DNA of 64,000 nt from Candidatus Nomurabacteria bacterium. Lineage in GTDB: Bacteria; Patescibacteriota; Saccharimonadia; Saccharimonadales; Saccharimonadaceae. The notes under the pieces were generated by a model that was given only the letters and a program-made list of their open reading frames with translations, ran no database searches and was not told where the DNA came from. Positions within the stretch are counted from its first letter, which is position 1, and the number at the start of each line of letters is the position of its first letter. Positions 45,879 through 55,153 of this stretch are shown piece by piece. Made by a program: the position numbers and the translations under genes. The stretch is from the NCBI GenBank assembly GCA_031257295.1, contig JAIROX010000004.1:62001-126000 (forward strand). Reading direction: 5' to 3'.

Positions 45879-46756
45879 GTATAAAAAAAGGCTTGGGCAG
45901 AAGTTTTGAATCGTTAATTCCTACGGAGTTGATTGATGAGACGTTTGATCCAACAACTAAGCAGGACCAGCAGGTAAGTAAGTTGGTCGAACTGTCGCTA
46001 AAGTCGATTACCCCAGACGAATCACAACCACGCCGGCATTTTGACGAACAGGCATTAGACGAGCTAGCGGCATCAATTAAAGAATTTGGCGTATTGCAAC
46101 CCATTGTGGTAACCAAGCACGGTAACGGCGAATACATGATTGTGGCGGGTGAGCGCCGTTGGCGTGCCAGCAAGATGGCAGGCCAGACGAAAATTCCGGC
46201 GATTGTGCGTACTATGAGTGACCAAAATAGGCTTGAATCATCTCTGATAGAAAATGTGCAGCGCAAAGACCTAAACGTCTTAGAGATCGCCACAGCTTAC
46301 GCCAAACTACGTGATCAGTTTGACCTGACGGTCGACGAAATTAGTCGGCGAGTCGCTGGGCGTTCTGCTAGCTCGATTAGTAACATGATACGTTTGCTCA
46401 AGCTACCAGCGAATGTTAAGCAAGCTATTGTTGAAGGCCAGCTAACAGAGGGCCAGGCGCGCCCATTGATTGGCGTGGATGCTAAGGTTATTGACGAAGT
46501 TTTGCCAAGAATTATCTTTGAAAACTGGAGTGCCCGCAAGATTGAACAGTTTGTGGTCGGTCTGAAAAGTAATGTCATTGCTGAGAAGGCGCTAACTAAA
46601 AATCCAGATCCTCATAGCGACGAGGTTAAAAAGTTCGAAAAGTCACTTGGGTTGCAGGTCGGTATTCATACCAGCTCGCGCGGTTCGGGTAAGATTGTAA
46701 TCAAATTCAAGAACGCTAAAGAATTTGAAAAACTAAGCGACAAGCTGCTTAGCTAA
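45875..46756 (+). CDS. parB: Chromosome partitioning protein ParB
   Basis: 293 residues: ParB/Spo0J N-terminal CTPase region 'ITPDESQPRRHFDEQALDELA', 'YMIVAGERRWRASKMAG' (GxRRxxA) and 'LIENVQRKDLNVLE', then the HTH 'SRRVAGRSASSISNMIRLLK'. Binds parS and loads as a clamp with ParA. I saw no canonical parS 16-mer in this window. Convergent overlap of 4 nt with lepB. Confidence 0.96.
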   Translation: MSIKKGLGRSFESLIPTELIDETFDPTTKQDQQVSKLVELSLKSITPDESQPRRHFDEQALDELAASIKEFGVLQPIVVTKHGNGEYMIVAGERRWRASKMAGQTKIPAIVRTMSDQNRLESSLIENVQRKDLNVLEIATAYAKLRDQFDLTVDEISRRVAGRSASSISNMIRLLKLPANVKQAIVEGQLTEGQARPLIGVDAKVIDEVLPRIIFENWSARKIEQFVVGLKSNVIAEKALTKNPDPHSDEVKKFEKSLGLQVGIHTSSRGSGKIVIKFKNAKEFEKLSDKLLS

Positions 46757-47364
46757 AAGAGCCTGATTTTATCAAACGGGAAAATACGCATTCCGGCTGG
46801 GCCGACTACATCGTATAAGGGAATTGTACCTAGCCCATTACGTGAGTCATAGGAGTTACCATTTTCACGGTTGTCGCCAGACACGAAAATTTCACCTTCT
46901 GGCACGACTATATCCACATCACCATCAGTATGTTTTTTGGGTTCGCCATGGAAACCTAGGTCAGGTTCAAAACCGCTGGGGTGCTCATCGTTATAGACAG
47001 TCAAGACACCGCCCTTAACTACTACGCGTTCGTCAGCAAAAGCGATGACGCGCTTAATTATATACTTATCCTTTTCAATAGAGTTGCCATTAGGGTTGGT
47101 GAACACAATAATTTGTCCGCGTTCGGGTACATATTCTTTATTCTGCAAGTGAGCTATAGTGACTGGCATGCGATTAACCAGGATGCGGTCATCCGAATGA
47201 AGGGTATTTTCCATGCTGCCACCAACCACATTGTAGCTACGAAATACAAAACTGTTGAGAATGACAGTGCCTACGACAACGGCGATAATAAATCCAACCA
47301 GCCCAATAGCATCCTTTAATACCGGGTGACGTTGTAGGAAGGTGGTTTTCACTTCTGTGTCCAT
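46753..47364 (-). CDS. lepB: Signal peptidase I
   Basis: 203 residues: one membrane segment (about 18-38), catalytic Ser in 'VVGGSMENTL', catalytic Lys in 'DKYIIKRVIAFADE', and box E 'SGDNRENGNSYDSRNG'. Removes signal peptides outside the membrane. The extended -10 TGA TAAAAT (complement of 47376-47381) is 11 nt from the ATG. Confidence 0.95.
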   Translation of the reverse strand: MDTEVKTTFLQRHPVLKDAIGLVGFIIAVVVGTVILNSFVFRSYNVVGGSMENTLHSDDRILVNRMPVTIAHLQNKEYVPERGQIIVFTNPNGNSIEKDKYIIKRVIAFADERVVVKGGVLTVYNDEHPSGFEPDLGFHGEPKKHTDGDVDIVVPEGEIFVSGDNRENGNSYDSRNGLGTIPLYDVVGPAGMRIFPFDKIRLF

Positions 47365-47469
47365 ACGTATTTGTTATTTTATCATAAATCCCACGCACAT
47401 AAGCGTAGCGTTTTAATTTCGAGCAGTTTTTGGTAAAATGGTTAGGTGTTAAACTGGAGATATAGGTAG

Positions 47470-48258
47470 GTGATAAACCTTATTAGGATAGCTCGTGGTA
47501 AAACCTTGCTGAGCCAGGCTATGTATGTGGCTCTTAATATTCTACTTGCAGTGGCTACATTGATATTAGTTTTAGTTACAAATTCACCAGTGCTAGCTTG
47601 TATATTAGTGCTACTGGGTAAGTGGCGGGTGTTGGCGGTGCGTGTACGCTACTGGTGGTTAAACATAAGAGCAAACCTAGTGGATATGATAGTTGGGCTA
47701 AGCTTTGCGTCATTGATTTTCCTGATGGGTGGATACCTAGCAGCACAGATTGTAGCTACTGTGTTATACGCAGCGTGGTTGATATTTATTAAGCCTAGCT
47801 CTAAGCCAGCTCTGGTTAGTATCCAGGCGGGTGTGGCGCTGCTGCTTGGCATAACGGTTGCCACATCGTTTTTTTATGGCCTGCCGCCAGTTGTTTTAGT
47901 GGCCGCTTGCTTCCTGATTGGTTATGCAGTGACTCGGCATGTTCTTGTCGCCAACCTTGACGATGGTAGTAGCCCGGAGTTTGTCAGCTTGGTATCTGGC
48001 TTAGTTTTGTCAGAACTGGCTTGGGCGGCTTACCATTGGTTAGTTGCTTATGGTATCCCAGACACTGGCCTTAAGTTGCCGCAATTCGCACTGATAGCTA
48101 TGCTGATGGGTTTTGTGGCACTTACTGTTTACAGAGGCTACGATAGGGATAGCGGTAAAGCTAAGGTGCAGGATATCATAATGCCCATCATATTTGCAGT
48201 GGCAGTTATTTTAGTTATGTTGTTGGCGTTTTCTGGAGCGTCAATAAGCTTAAGCTAA
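47470..48258 (+). CDS. Multi-pass membrane protein
   Basis: 262 residues with about eight hydrophobic segments and short basic loops. I do not recognise the family. Extended -10 TGG TAAAAT (47434-47439) lies upstream; the start is GTG 47470. It precedes htrA by 32 nt. Confidence 0.6.
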   Translation: MINLIRIARGKTLLSQAMYVALNILLAVATLILVLVTNSPVLACILVLLGKWRVLAVRVRYWWLNIRANLVDMIVGLSFASLIFLMGGYLAAQIVATVLYAAWLIFIKPSSKPALVSIQAGVALLLGITVATSFFYGLPPVVLVAACFLIGYAVTRHVLVANLDDGSSPEFVSLVSGLVLSELAWAAYHWLVAYGIPDTGLKLPQFALIAMLMGFVALTVYRGYDRDSGKAKVQDIIMPIIFAVAVILVMLLAFSGASISLS

Positions 48259-48290
48259 TCTTCAGTTTGATGTAATAAATTAGGGGGCCT

Positions 48291-49511
48291 ATGGAAAACG
48301 ATAATATCTACAAGCCGAACACAGAAAACAGAAGTCTATATGGTCAGCCTAGGCAAACTATACAGCAGCCACCTAGTGGCCAACAGCGTAACCGTACTAA
48401 GCTTCGTACTTTGTTAGCTATTGCCATAGTGTCCTTATTGGTGGGCCTGGGTGGTGTAGGGCTTTCAGCCTATAATTTAATCAGGTTAAACCAACAGCCC
48501 GAGCAGGCGCAGGTGCCGCCAGATGGTAATTTTGCCAAACTTGATGGCACTTCCATCGACGCCGTAGTTAAAAAGGTATCACCTAGTGTGGTTTCAATTG
48601 TGTCAAAAACTAAGAGCAGCTCACGTTATAGCTACATGCTCGGCAACGAATACGGCCAAACTGCTGGTACAGGCATGATTGTTAGCAAGGATGGTTATGT
48701 GCTAACTAACAAACACGTTATAGAGAGTGCAGTTGAGCTGAATGTGGTGACGGATGATGGCACGACTTATAGTGATGTTAAGGTGGTAACAACAGATCCG
48801 GTAAATGATGTGGCATTTCTAAAAATTAGTGACGTTACGGATCTTAAGCCGGTTGAGATTGGCAACTCTAATACGATTTCAGTTGGTCAATCGGTCATAG
48901 CTATCGGTAATGCTTTGGGACAGTTCCAGAATACCGTAACTGCTGGTATTATCTCTGGTGTTGGGCGATCCCTTAGCGCTCAGAGTAGCGACGGTCAAGC
49001 TGAATCGCTAACTGATATGATCCAGACGGATGCGGCAATTAATCCGGGAAATTCTGGCGGCCCATTAGTTAATGCAGCTGGGCAAGTGATAGGTATTAAC
49101 ACAGCAGTGGCAGACGAGGCTCAAGGTATAGGTTTTGTGATACCGATTAATTCGACTAAGGGTATGTTGGCTAGCCTGATTAAAACGGGCGAAGCTAAGC
49201 GCGCATTTTTGGGTGTAAGCTATATTACTTTAACCCCAGAAACCGCTAAAGAGCTTAAACTGTCAGTCAATAAGGGGGCATATGTCTATACAGAATCTGG
49301 CTCGTCTGTGCAAAAGGATAGCCCAGCCGACAGGGCGGGTATTAAGGATAAAGACATTATCACCAAAATTAACGGAATAGAAGTTGGCCCTAGGGGGAGT
49401 GTAAGCAACCTGATTGCAGAGTATCCAGTGGGCACTGAAATTGAAGTGACGTTGTTGCGCGACAGTAAAGAAGTAACCGTCAAAGTTACGCTTGGCGAGT
49501 ACCCAGAATAA
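48291..49511 (+). CDS. htrA: HtrA/DegP-like serine protease with PDZ domain
   Basis: 406 residues: cytoplasmic Gln/Pro-rich N-terminus, one membrane anchor (about 40-62), trypsin-like protease with His in 'LTNKHVIE', Asp in 'PVNDVAFLKI' and Ser in 'INPGNSGGPLV', then one PDZ domain (about 300-400, 'ADRAGIKDKDIITKINGIEV'). Handles misfolded surface proteins. GGGGGCC precedes the ATG. Confidence 0.95.
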   Translation: MENDNIYKPNTENRSLYGQPRQTIQQPPSGQQRNRTKLRTLLAIAIVSLLVGLGGVGLSAYNLIRLNQQPEQAQVPPDGNFAKLDGTSIDAVVKKVSPSVVSIVSKTKSSSRYSYMLGNEYGQTAGTGMIVSKDGYVLTNKHVIESAVELNVVTDDGTTYSDVKVVTTDPVNDVAFLKISDVTDLKPVEIGNSNTISVGQSVIAIGNALGQFQNTVTAGIISGVGRSLSAQSSDGQAESLTDMIQTDAAINPGNSGGPLVNAAGQVIGINTAVADEAQGIGFVIPINSTKGMLASLIKTGEAKRAFLGVSYITLTPETAKELKLSVNKGAYVYTESGSSVQKDSPADRAGIKDKDIITKINGIEVGPRGSVSNLIAEYPVGTEIEVTLLRDSKEVTVKVTLGEYPE

Positions 49512-49538
49512 CCACTTCTGAATAAATTATTTATACAG

Positions 49539-50324
49539 TTATTTAATCTGGAAAATGACGAAAAATGGGGCAGTTTTTAGCACTGTGAAACGCTTATTTT
49601 TCACGGCGTAGTTAGTGATGTTTTTAGCTTGGCGCGGATCTAGCTCAAGCGCCAAGAAGCCGCCAGATTTAAGGCGGTTAGGAGCCTGGTTGGTCAGCTC
49701 TTTTAGTAATCTTTCGCCAGCATCATCGGCGTATAAGGCTAGGCTAGGCTCGTACTTGGTGGCGGGCGAGACTTGCCAATCATGCGCCACGTAGGGCAGG
49801 TTAGCCACAATCACGTCAAACTTGCCGTGGACATTTTGTAGCAGGTCGCTTTGCACAAACTGTATCTTTGCGCCGAGTTTCTTGGCGTTCTGTTGTGCGA
49901 TTTCCAGCGCAGCGGGCGATATGTCGCTGGCGGTCACAGTTGCGTCTGGCAGTTCTAGCGCCATTGTCACTGCGATTGCGCCACTACCTGTACCAACGTC
50001 TAGAACGTCGCAAGGTGTGCCTCCGCAATATTCTAGCACGGCGCTGGCTAGCTGCTCGGTTTCGGGGCGGGGGATTAGAACATCGGGCGTAACGGCAAAC
50101 TCTCGACCATAAAACTCCCTACTGCCCAAAATGTAGGCTAACGGCTCATGCGCGCCGCGCCGCGCCGCCATAGCGTTAGCTTGCCTGAGTTCGGTATCTT
50201 GTAGCTCATGGTTATCGTGTGCCACTAGCCAGGTGCGTTCATGGTCTAACACATACGCCAGGATCAGCTCAGCGTCGAGCCTGTCAATTTTGCTAGCGTT
50301 TAGCCAATCTTTAACCTCTGCCAC
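49539..50324 (-). CDS. prmC: Release factor glutamine methyltransferase (PrmC/HemK)
   Basis: Methylates the GGQ glutamine of release factors. SAM-binding 'VLDVGTGSGAIAVTMAL'. The substrate-binding motif, usually NPPY, reads NLPY ('IVANLPYVAHDW'), a replacement seen in some homologues. 261 residues. Last gene of an operon that also has prfA, its substrate. Overlaps rlmB-like gene by 14 nt. Confidence 0.9.
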   Translation of the reverse strand: MAEVKDWLNASKIDRLDAELILAYVLDHERTWLVAHDNHELQDTELRQANAMAARRGAHEPLAYILGSREFYGREFAVTPDVLIPRPETEQLASAVLEYCGGTPCDVLDVGTGSGAIAVTMALELPDATVTASDISPAALEIAQQNAKKLGAKIQFVQSDLLQNVHGKFDVIVANLPYVAHDWQVSPATKYEPSLALYADDAGERLLKELTNQAPNRLKSGGFLALELDPRQAKNITNYAVKNKRFTVLKTAPFFVIFQIK

Positions 50325-51114
50325 GTTGTCGCACCACTTCGTAAGCTAACACTACAGTGGCGGCGCTAACGTTTAACGAATCGGCCAGCCCTAGCATTGG
50401 TAGTTTAACTTGCAGGTCGGCGGCATGCATCATCTGGTCGCTTAGGCCAAACTGCTCCGAGCCCATTACCACGGCAATCGGCTGAGTCATGTCAACGCTA
50501 GTGTAGAGCGTATCGGTATGTGGGGTGGCCGCCAAAGTCTTGATGTCATGCGTTTTGCAGAAAGCCAGAGCGCTGGCTGAATCTGTTACCACTACTGGCA
50601 CCTTGAATAGTACACCGGTAGAGGCTCGCACTACGTTGGGGTTAAATACATCGGTCACTGGGTCAGTCACGATCACGGCTTCAGCGCCAGTGGCGTCGGC
50701 CGAGCGCAAAATCGTACCCAAGTTTCCAGGTTTTTCGATAGACTCAACAATCAATACAAAGGGGTTATCGGACAATTCCAAGTCTTCCAGCTTGGTGTGC
50801 CATTGTTTGCCGACTGCCAGTAAGCCTTCGGGCCGGTCACGATAGGTGACTTTGGCAAAAGCCTCGCGGCCTAGCTGAGTGATGCGTGTTCCAGTAGATT
50901 CGGCAGCTTGTACGACTGACATCTCATTTTCGCCCAAAAACCACTCGGTTGAGTAGTATAAGTCCTCAAGGTGAAACCCGCTCTCCATGGCTCGCGTGAT
51001 GGGCCGGTAGCCCTCGATCAAAAACAGGTCGCTGGTGTCGCGCTCTGAACGCTTGCTTAGCCTTACTAAGTCTTTTACAATCTGGTTGCTGGGGCTGGCA
51101 ATCACTTTAGGCAT
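50311..51114 (-). CDS. TrmH/SpoU-family RNA 2'-O-methyltransferase
   Basis: 267 residues: N-terminal substrate-binding domain '[20 protein letters not shown]', then SPOUT knot motifs '[21 protein letters not shown]', '[10 protein letters not shown]' and '[15 protein letters not shown]', '[19 protein letters not shown]' . It methylates rRNA or tRNA; the exact site cannot be read from sequence. Confidence 0.9.
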   Translation of the reverse strand: MPKVIASPSNQIVKDLVRLSKRSERDTSDLFLIEGYRPITRAMESGFHLEDLYYSTEWFLGENEMSVVQAAESTGTRITQLGREAFAKVTYRDRPEGLLAVGKQWHTKLEDLELSDNPFVLIVESIEKPGNLGTILRSADATGAEAVIVTDPVTDVFNPNVVRASTGVLFKVPVVVTDSASALAFCKTHDIKTLAATPHTDTLYTSVDMTQPIAVVMGSEQFGLSDQMMHAADLQVKLPMLGLADSLNVSAATVVLAYEVVRQRGRG

Positions 51115-52180
51115 TGCTGCTGGCCTGGGCTATTAGTTCGCGTTCGTAAGCTTGCAGGTGCTCAACCAGATCGTCAATCTCGCCATTCAAAGCAGTTGGG
51201 ATATTGCTGCGAGAGTAGCCGATGCGATGATCGGTGATGCGGTCTTGCGGGAAGTTATAGGTGCGGATTTTTTCGCTACGGTCGCCGGTGCCGATCAGGC
51301 TGCGGCGTTGGTCGCCCAGAGCTTTAGCTTCTTCGTCCAGCTTTTGTTGTAACAAGCGACTACGTAGTACGCTCATAGCCTTGGCCTTGTTTTTGATCTG
51401 TGATTTTTCATCTTGATTGGTTACTACTAATCCGGTGGGTAGGTGAGTGATGCGCACAGCAGAGTCGGTGGTGTTGACAGATTGCCCACCGTGCCCGCTT
51501 GAGCGGTAAATATCGATGCGTAAGTCTTTCGGGTCGATCTCTAGGTCGGTTTCTTCAGCTTCGGGTAGTACTGCCACGGTTACAGTACTAGTGTGAATTC
51601 GCCCTTGGCTTTCGGTGACTGGCACGCGCTGCACGCGGTGTACACCACCTTCAAACTTGAGTTGCCGATAGGCACCGTCGCCGTGTACAGCAAAAATTAC
51701 TTCTTTGTAGCCGCCAGTATCGTTAGCGTTTTCGCTCATTAGTTCGGTTTTCAAGCCATGTAGCTCAGCGTAGCGCAGGTACATGCGGTAAAGCTCGGCC
51801 GCAAACAAGCTGGCTTCGTCGCCACCCGCGCCGGCTCGAATCTCAACAATCACATCTTTGTCATCGTTTGGATCTTTGGGCGAAAGCGATTCAAATAGTG
51901 CGGACTCGATCTGCTCTAATTCAGTTGTAGTTTTCACAACATCTTCTTTAGCTAATTCGGCCAATTCGTCACCGCCTCGAGCCAGCTCTTCGGCTTCGAC
52001 TAAGTTTTTTTCTAGTTGCTTGCGGCGTTTGGCTAGTTCTAAAATACTCTGTAGCTCGGTAAAACGCCTGTTTTTGGCAGTAAAATCGGGGCTAGAATAC
52101 GCCGTGGGCGTGCTTAAAAACCGCTCCAGCTCTACTAGCTCAGCTTGTAGTTTGTCGGCGTCTAGTTCAATTCTTGCCAT
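51107..52180 (-). CDS. prfA: Peptide chain release factor 1
   Basis: Reads UAA/UAG. 357 residues: GGQ in '[18 protein letters not shown]' and the RF1-type stop-recognition motif PxT as PVT in '[16 protein letters not shown]'. The ATG at 52180 was chosen from alignment with the family; an upstream ATG at 52195 is possible. It follows tRNA-Ala by 29 nt on the same strand. Confidence 0.95.
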   Translation of the reverse strand: MARIELDADKLQAELVELERFLSTPTAYSSPDFTAKNRRFTELQSILELAKRRKQLEKNLVEAEELARGGDELAELAKEDVVKTTTELEQIESALFESLSPKDPNDDKDVIVEIRAGAGGDEASLFAAELYRMYLRYAELHGLKTELMSENANDTGGYKEVIFAVHGDGAYRQLKFEGGVHRVQRVPVTESQGRIHTSTVTVAVLPEAEETDLEIDPKDLRIDIYRSSGHGGQSVNTTDSAVRITHLPTGLVVTNQDEKSQIKNKAKAMSVLRSRLLQQKLDEEAKALGDQRRSLIGTGDRSEKIRTYNFPQDRITDHRIGYSRSNIPTALNGEIDDLVEHLQAYERELIAQASSNA

Positions 52181-52209
52181 AGCCCACCAAAACAAGTTTT
52201 AACAGGCTA

Positions 52210-52286
52210 TGGTGGAGCATATCGGATTCGAACCGATGACCTCTTCCATGCCATGGAAGCGCGCTAGCCAACTGCGCCAATGCCCC
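52210..52286 (-). tRNA. tRNA-Ala (GGC), CCA encoded
   Basis: On the minus strand the cloverleaf starts GGGGCAT and ends ATGCTCC-ACCA. Anticodon arm CTTCC-ATGGCAT-GGAAG gives anticodon GGC. T arm ends GGTTCGAATCC. The 77 bases include an encoded CCA. It lies between rpmE and prfA in one direction, so it is probably processed from their transcript. Confidence 0.95.
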
Positions 52287-52309
52287 TCGTGTCCGTATTA
52301 TACCATTAT

Positions 52310-52636
52310 TTAAACAGTTTTTTCGTCTTTTTTAGCGGTGTTTGCTGCCTGTTTTTTGGCCTTATTAACCAACGCAGACTTGCGTTCTTCGGCCTTAGCG
52401 AACTTGGCCTTAAAGCGATCAACACGGCCTTCGGTGTCGATAATCTTTTCCTCACCGGTGAAGAACGGGTGAGAAGCCGAGCTAATCTGAATGTCGATCA
52501 CTGGATATTCTTTGCCGTCTTCGTACTTGACCGTTTCGGTAGAAGCAGCGGTGGAGCGGGTTAGGAACATAAAGCCAGCTGACTTGTCCCGGAACACAAC
52601 CACGCGATAATCTGATGGGTGAATGTCTTTTTTCAT
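52310..52636 (-). CDS. rpmE2: 50S ribosomal protein L31, Cys-free (type B-like)
   Basis: 108 residues: '[20 protein letters not shown]', '[20 protein letters not shown]', '[20 protein letters not shown]' are L31 signatures. There are no zinc-binding Cys, as in type B. A Lys/Ala-rich tail extends it by about 25 residues. Start at 52636, 10 nt after TGC-TATAAT (complement of 52647-52652). Confidence 0.93.
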   Translation of the reverse strand: MKKDIHPSDYRVVVFRDKSAGFMFLTRSTAASTETVKYEDGKEYPVIDIQISSASHPFFTGEEKIIDTEGRVDRFKAKFAKAEERKSALVNKAKKQAANTAKKDEKTV

Positions 52637-52646
52637 AACTCGGATG

Positions 52647-52688
52647 ATTATAGCAGAGCTTGCCTCAAGGTGCAAGCCATGATATACT
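52647..52688. promoter_or_regulatory. Divergent rpmE2 / rpsB promoters
   Basis: Minus strand: TATAAT at 52647-52652. Plus strand: TATACT at 52683-52688, with TTGCCT 52661-52666 as a possible -35. A GCTTGC/GCAAGC inverted repeat lies between. The rpsB leader is about 70 nt. Confidence 0.6.
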
Positions 52689-52765
52689 TGCGTAGTAATA
52701 AGATTAATGAAACAACCCCGCTAGTCTTCCTGATTAAGAGCGAGGTGGTGGAAAGGAAGTTTACA

Positions 52766-53479
52766 ATGTCTGTTGATATTGACATTAAAAAACTGCTGGA
52801 GTCTGGTGCGCATTTTGGTCACAAAACTAGCCGCTGGCACCCCAAGATGGCGCCATATATTCATAGCAAGCGCCAAGACAGTCATATTATTGACTTAACC
52901 AAAACGGTGGAGGCGCTAGAGAGTGTGCTGCCCGAGCTAACTAAAGCAGTCGCCAAGGGCGGTAAAGTGCTGTTTGTAGGCACTAAAAAGCAAATTCGTC
53001 CGATTATCAAGGAAGTCGCAGAGGCTACGGGACAGCCATATGTTACTGAACGCTGGATTGGCGGCACATTAACTAACGTTAAAACAATTAACCAACAGGT
53101 TAAAAAATTGCACAATCTTGAGAAGCGCATGGAAACGGGCGAGCTTGAAAAGCGTTACAGCAAGCTTGAAGTGCAGCGTTTTGCTGAAGAAATTGAGGCG
53201 CTGAACGAAAAATATGGTGGCGTTAAAGACTTGAGCGGTAAGCCTGCCGCGGTTGTGGTGATCGATGTGGTGGCCGAGCGCAACGCTGTAAAAGAAGCTA
53301 AGACTTTAGGTATCCCGGTGCTTGCGCTGGTGGATACCAATGCTGACCCGAGCGAAATTGACTATGTGATCCCAGCTAACGATGATGCCATCAAGAGTGT
53401 GCAGCTCATCTTAGGCTATATAGGTGAGGCCGTCAAAGAAGGCCTAAAGAATGTCAAAAAGGTGGAGGACAAAAAGTAA
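52766..53479 (+). CDS. rpsB: 30S ribosomal protein S2
   Basis: 237 residues: 'LLESGAHFGHKTSRWHPKM', 'LFVGTKKQIRPIIKEVA' and 'GIPVLALVDTNADPSEIDYV' are uS2 hallmarks. The ATG at 52766 follows GGAAAGGA; the ORF extension to 52619 overlaps the promoter and is rejected. tsf starts at its stop, the usual rpsB-tsf order. Confidence 0.97.
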   Translation: MSVDIDIKKLLESGAHFGHKTSRWHPKMAPYIHSKRQDSHIIDLTKTVEALESVLPELTKAVAKGGKVLFVGTKKQIRPIIKEVAEATGQPYVTERWIGGTLTNVKTINQQVKKLHNLEKRMETGELEKRYSKLEVQRFAEEIEALNEKYGGVKDLSGKPAAVVVIDVVAERNAVKEAKTLGIPVLALVDTNADPSEIDYVIPANDDAIKSVQLILGYIGEAVKEGLKNVKKVEDKK

Positions 53480-54078
53480 TGGCAGATTTTACAGTTGAAG
53501 ATATCAAAAAACTCAAGGAATTGACTGGTGTGGGCTTAACTGATGCTAAGACGGCGCTAACTGAAGCCAAAGGTGACTTCGACAAAGCGGTTGAGGCCAT
53601 GCGTAAAAAAGGCCTAACTAAGGCCGAAAAGCGTGGCGACCGTGAAGCTCGTGAAGGGGTGATTGACTCATATATCCACGATGGCCGAATTGGCGCTATT
53701 TTGGAGCTAAACTGCGAAACCAGCTTTGTGGCCAAAACCGATGCGTTCAAGGAGCTGGCCCATTACATAGCTATGCAGATTGCCAGCATGAACCCAGTTT
53801 ATGTAAGCGAAGGTGATATCCCTGAAGCTGACATGAAGAAAACTCGCACGGAGTTTGAAGATAAGCTAAAGGACGACAAAAAACCAGCTGACGTAAAGGC
53901 GAAGATTATCGATGGTCAGGTTAAAAAGCATTTTGAAGACAAGGTTTTGCTGAGCCAAAAGTATATTTTGGATGATAGTGTAACTATAGAAGGCTTAATT
54001 AAGAACTACATTGCCAAAACAGGCGAGAACATTGTAGTCCGTCAGTTTAAACGCATGGAATTAGGCGTTACTGAGTAG
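53479..54078 (+). CDS. tsf: Elongation factor Ts
   Basis: Nucleotide exchange factor for EF-Tu. N-terminal UBA-like 'LKELTGVGLTDAKTALTEA' with 'AVEAMRKKGL', then 'DGRIGAILELNCETSFVAKTD' (quoted in part). 199 residues, the short form with one core subdomain reduced. Its ATG overlaps the rpsB stop. Confidence 0.96.
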   Translation: MADFTVEDIKKLKELTGVGLTDAKTALTEAKGDFDKAVEAMRKKGLTKAEKRGDREAREGVIDSYIHDGRIGAILELNCETSFVAKTDAFKELAHYIAMQIASMNPVYVSEGDIPEADMKKTRTEFEDKLKDDKKPADVKAKIIDGQVKKHFEDKVLLSQKYILDDSVTIEGLIKNYIAKTGENIVVRQFKRMELGVTE

Positions 54079-54100
54079 ACTGTTGTTAGTTTTACAACGC

Positions 54101-54136
54101 TACCACCCTTGCTCAACAGGGGTGGTAATGCTTTTT
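54101..54136 (+). terminator. Probable terminator after tsf
   Basis: TACCACCCT pairs with AGGGGTGGTA (one bulge) around an 8-nt loop; CTTTTT follows after 4 nt. Confidence 0.65.
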
Positions 54137-54149
54137 AGGCGCAAGGGTA

Positions 54150-54178
54150 TTGACATTTTAAGCCGCTTGTGCTAAACT
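54150..54178 (+). promoter_or_regulatory. Strong promoter of the candidate ncRNA
   Basis: TTGACA (54150-54155), 17-nt spacer, TAAACT (54173-54178) preceded by TGC. Core identical over 27 bases to the promoter at 38825-38851. Confidence 0.85.
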
Positions 54179-54184
54179 GCCAAG

Positions 54185-55123
54185 TACAAGCTGATACAGG
54201 ATCAGCCAACAAAAATAAAAAGTTTTAGTCCTAAAAAATTGAAACCGATTATCGTAGTTGACGGATTCGTTCAATGTCAGTTTGTCGCAGATTAAACAGG
54301 ACCGTTTGGTTCGTCGAATTATTGCAGTTACTTTGTTGCTTTGTTCGGTGGAACTTAGTTTTACCCTAAAAAGTGAGGCCTAGTTTTACTTTATGCTTTG
54401 TGACTTTTCTTAGACCAGTTTTCCTAACCCGATTATTGATTTAAGGTTTTGTGATTGTTTCCGGTTTGGCATTTATCCCTTTCGGCCTCTGTTTATCCGC
54501 ACCTTTCAATCACTAGCTTTACCGAAGTTTTTCTAGGTTTATAATTAGCTAATTACTTGTTATTTACTTAGCTACTTACTTTCAGGTTCTATCTTTTACA
54601 TTTTTCTATTTGATTTACCTCTTATAGTTTGGTGTTTTGTGATAGTATACTCAAGTTTTTGGGAGTTTTTTGTTCTTCCATTTGCACCTGTTGGTTTTAT
54701 CTGTAAGGTTTTTATAGTTTTCTATTTACCTTAAAAAGTTTATAGAGCTTTTGCGCTAAGCTTGATCACTTAGTTTAAAAGTTGCTGTTTAAATTTTATA
54801 GTTTGTAAGATTTTTTCGGATTTAGTTTTTATATGTTTGATTAAACACTTATATATGATTTCTTTGTTTGTTCTTCTTACTTTTTCTTCGGTTGGCACTA
54901 TCAACTCTTCGTGGTTGGGGTGGTGAGTTCAAGTTTCGGCTTGTTCTTACCACTCCCACCATGAAAAAGTAGTAGTAATGTGTATGTGGGTCCTCGGACC
55001 TGCACACGGCTAGTTTGAAAGAACACTGTGTAAAGTGGTGCACACCTTTACACGATGGCCATGTCGAGAGTCCTTCCTTAACCGGTGGGATTTTCGATTT
55101 TCTGGGGCTTTTGCCTCTTTTTT
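54185..55123 (+). ncRNA. Candidate large structured noncoding RNA (~0.94 kb)
   Basis: No ORF with coding character crosses this gap between tsf and frr. The unit has a consensus promoter, a perfect 5' hairpin GCTGAT-ACAGG-ATCAGC (54190-54206) and a 3' terminator. Internal pairings seen by eye: GTGATTG/CAATCAC (54451-54457 with 54507-54513), GGTTGGGGTGGT/ACCACTCCCACC (54913-54924 with 54949-54960), GGTCC/GGACC (54989-55000) and GTGTAAAG/CTTTACAC (55028-55053). Three small hairpins of the type TTTTA-xxCC-TAAAA occur near 54224, 54359 and 54726. The middle is very T-rich. It does not match tmRNA, RNase P, SRP or 6S RNA by any landmark I know. Confidence 0.6.
55104..55123 (+). terminator. Intrinsic terminator closing the ncRNA unit
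   Basis: GGGGC-TTTT-GCCTC (one G-T pair) followed by six T's, just before the frr -10 element at 55126-55131. Confidence 0.7.
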
Positions 55124-55153
55124 GTTATAATCAACTTAATAACTTGGAGGCAT

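Noticed and set aside
45111-46756. parS site near parAB
   Set aside because: No 16-mer close to TGTTTCACGTGAAACA was seen in or around the genes.
54480-54506. DnaA boxes / replication origin in the T-rich gap
   Set aside because: Only one TTATCCGCA-like match; no cluster and no dnaA or dnaN nearby.
54849-55043. Minus-strand ORF of 64 codons in the ncRNA gap
   Set aside because: No ribosome-binding site, biased composition and overlap with strong RNA hairpins.
54185-55123. tmRNA, RNase P RNA or SRP RNA in the tsf-frr gap
   Set aside because: No tRNA-like 3' end or T-loop, no tag reading frame, no P4-type conserved run and no SRP tetraloop motif; length also does not fit.
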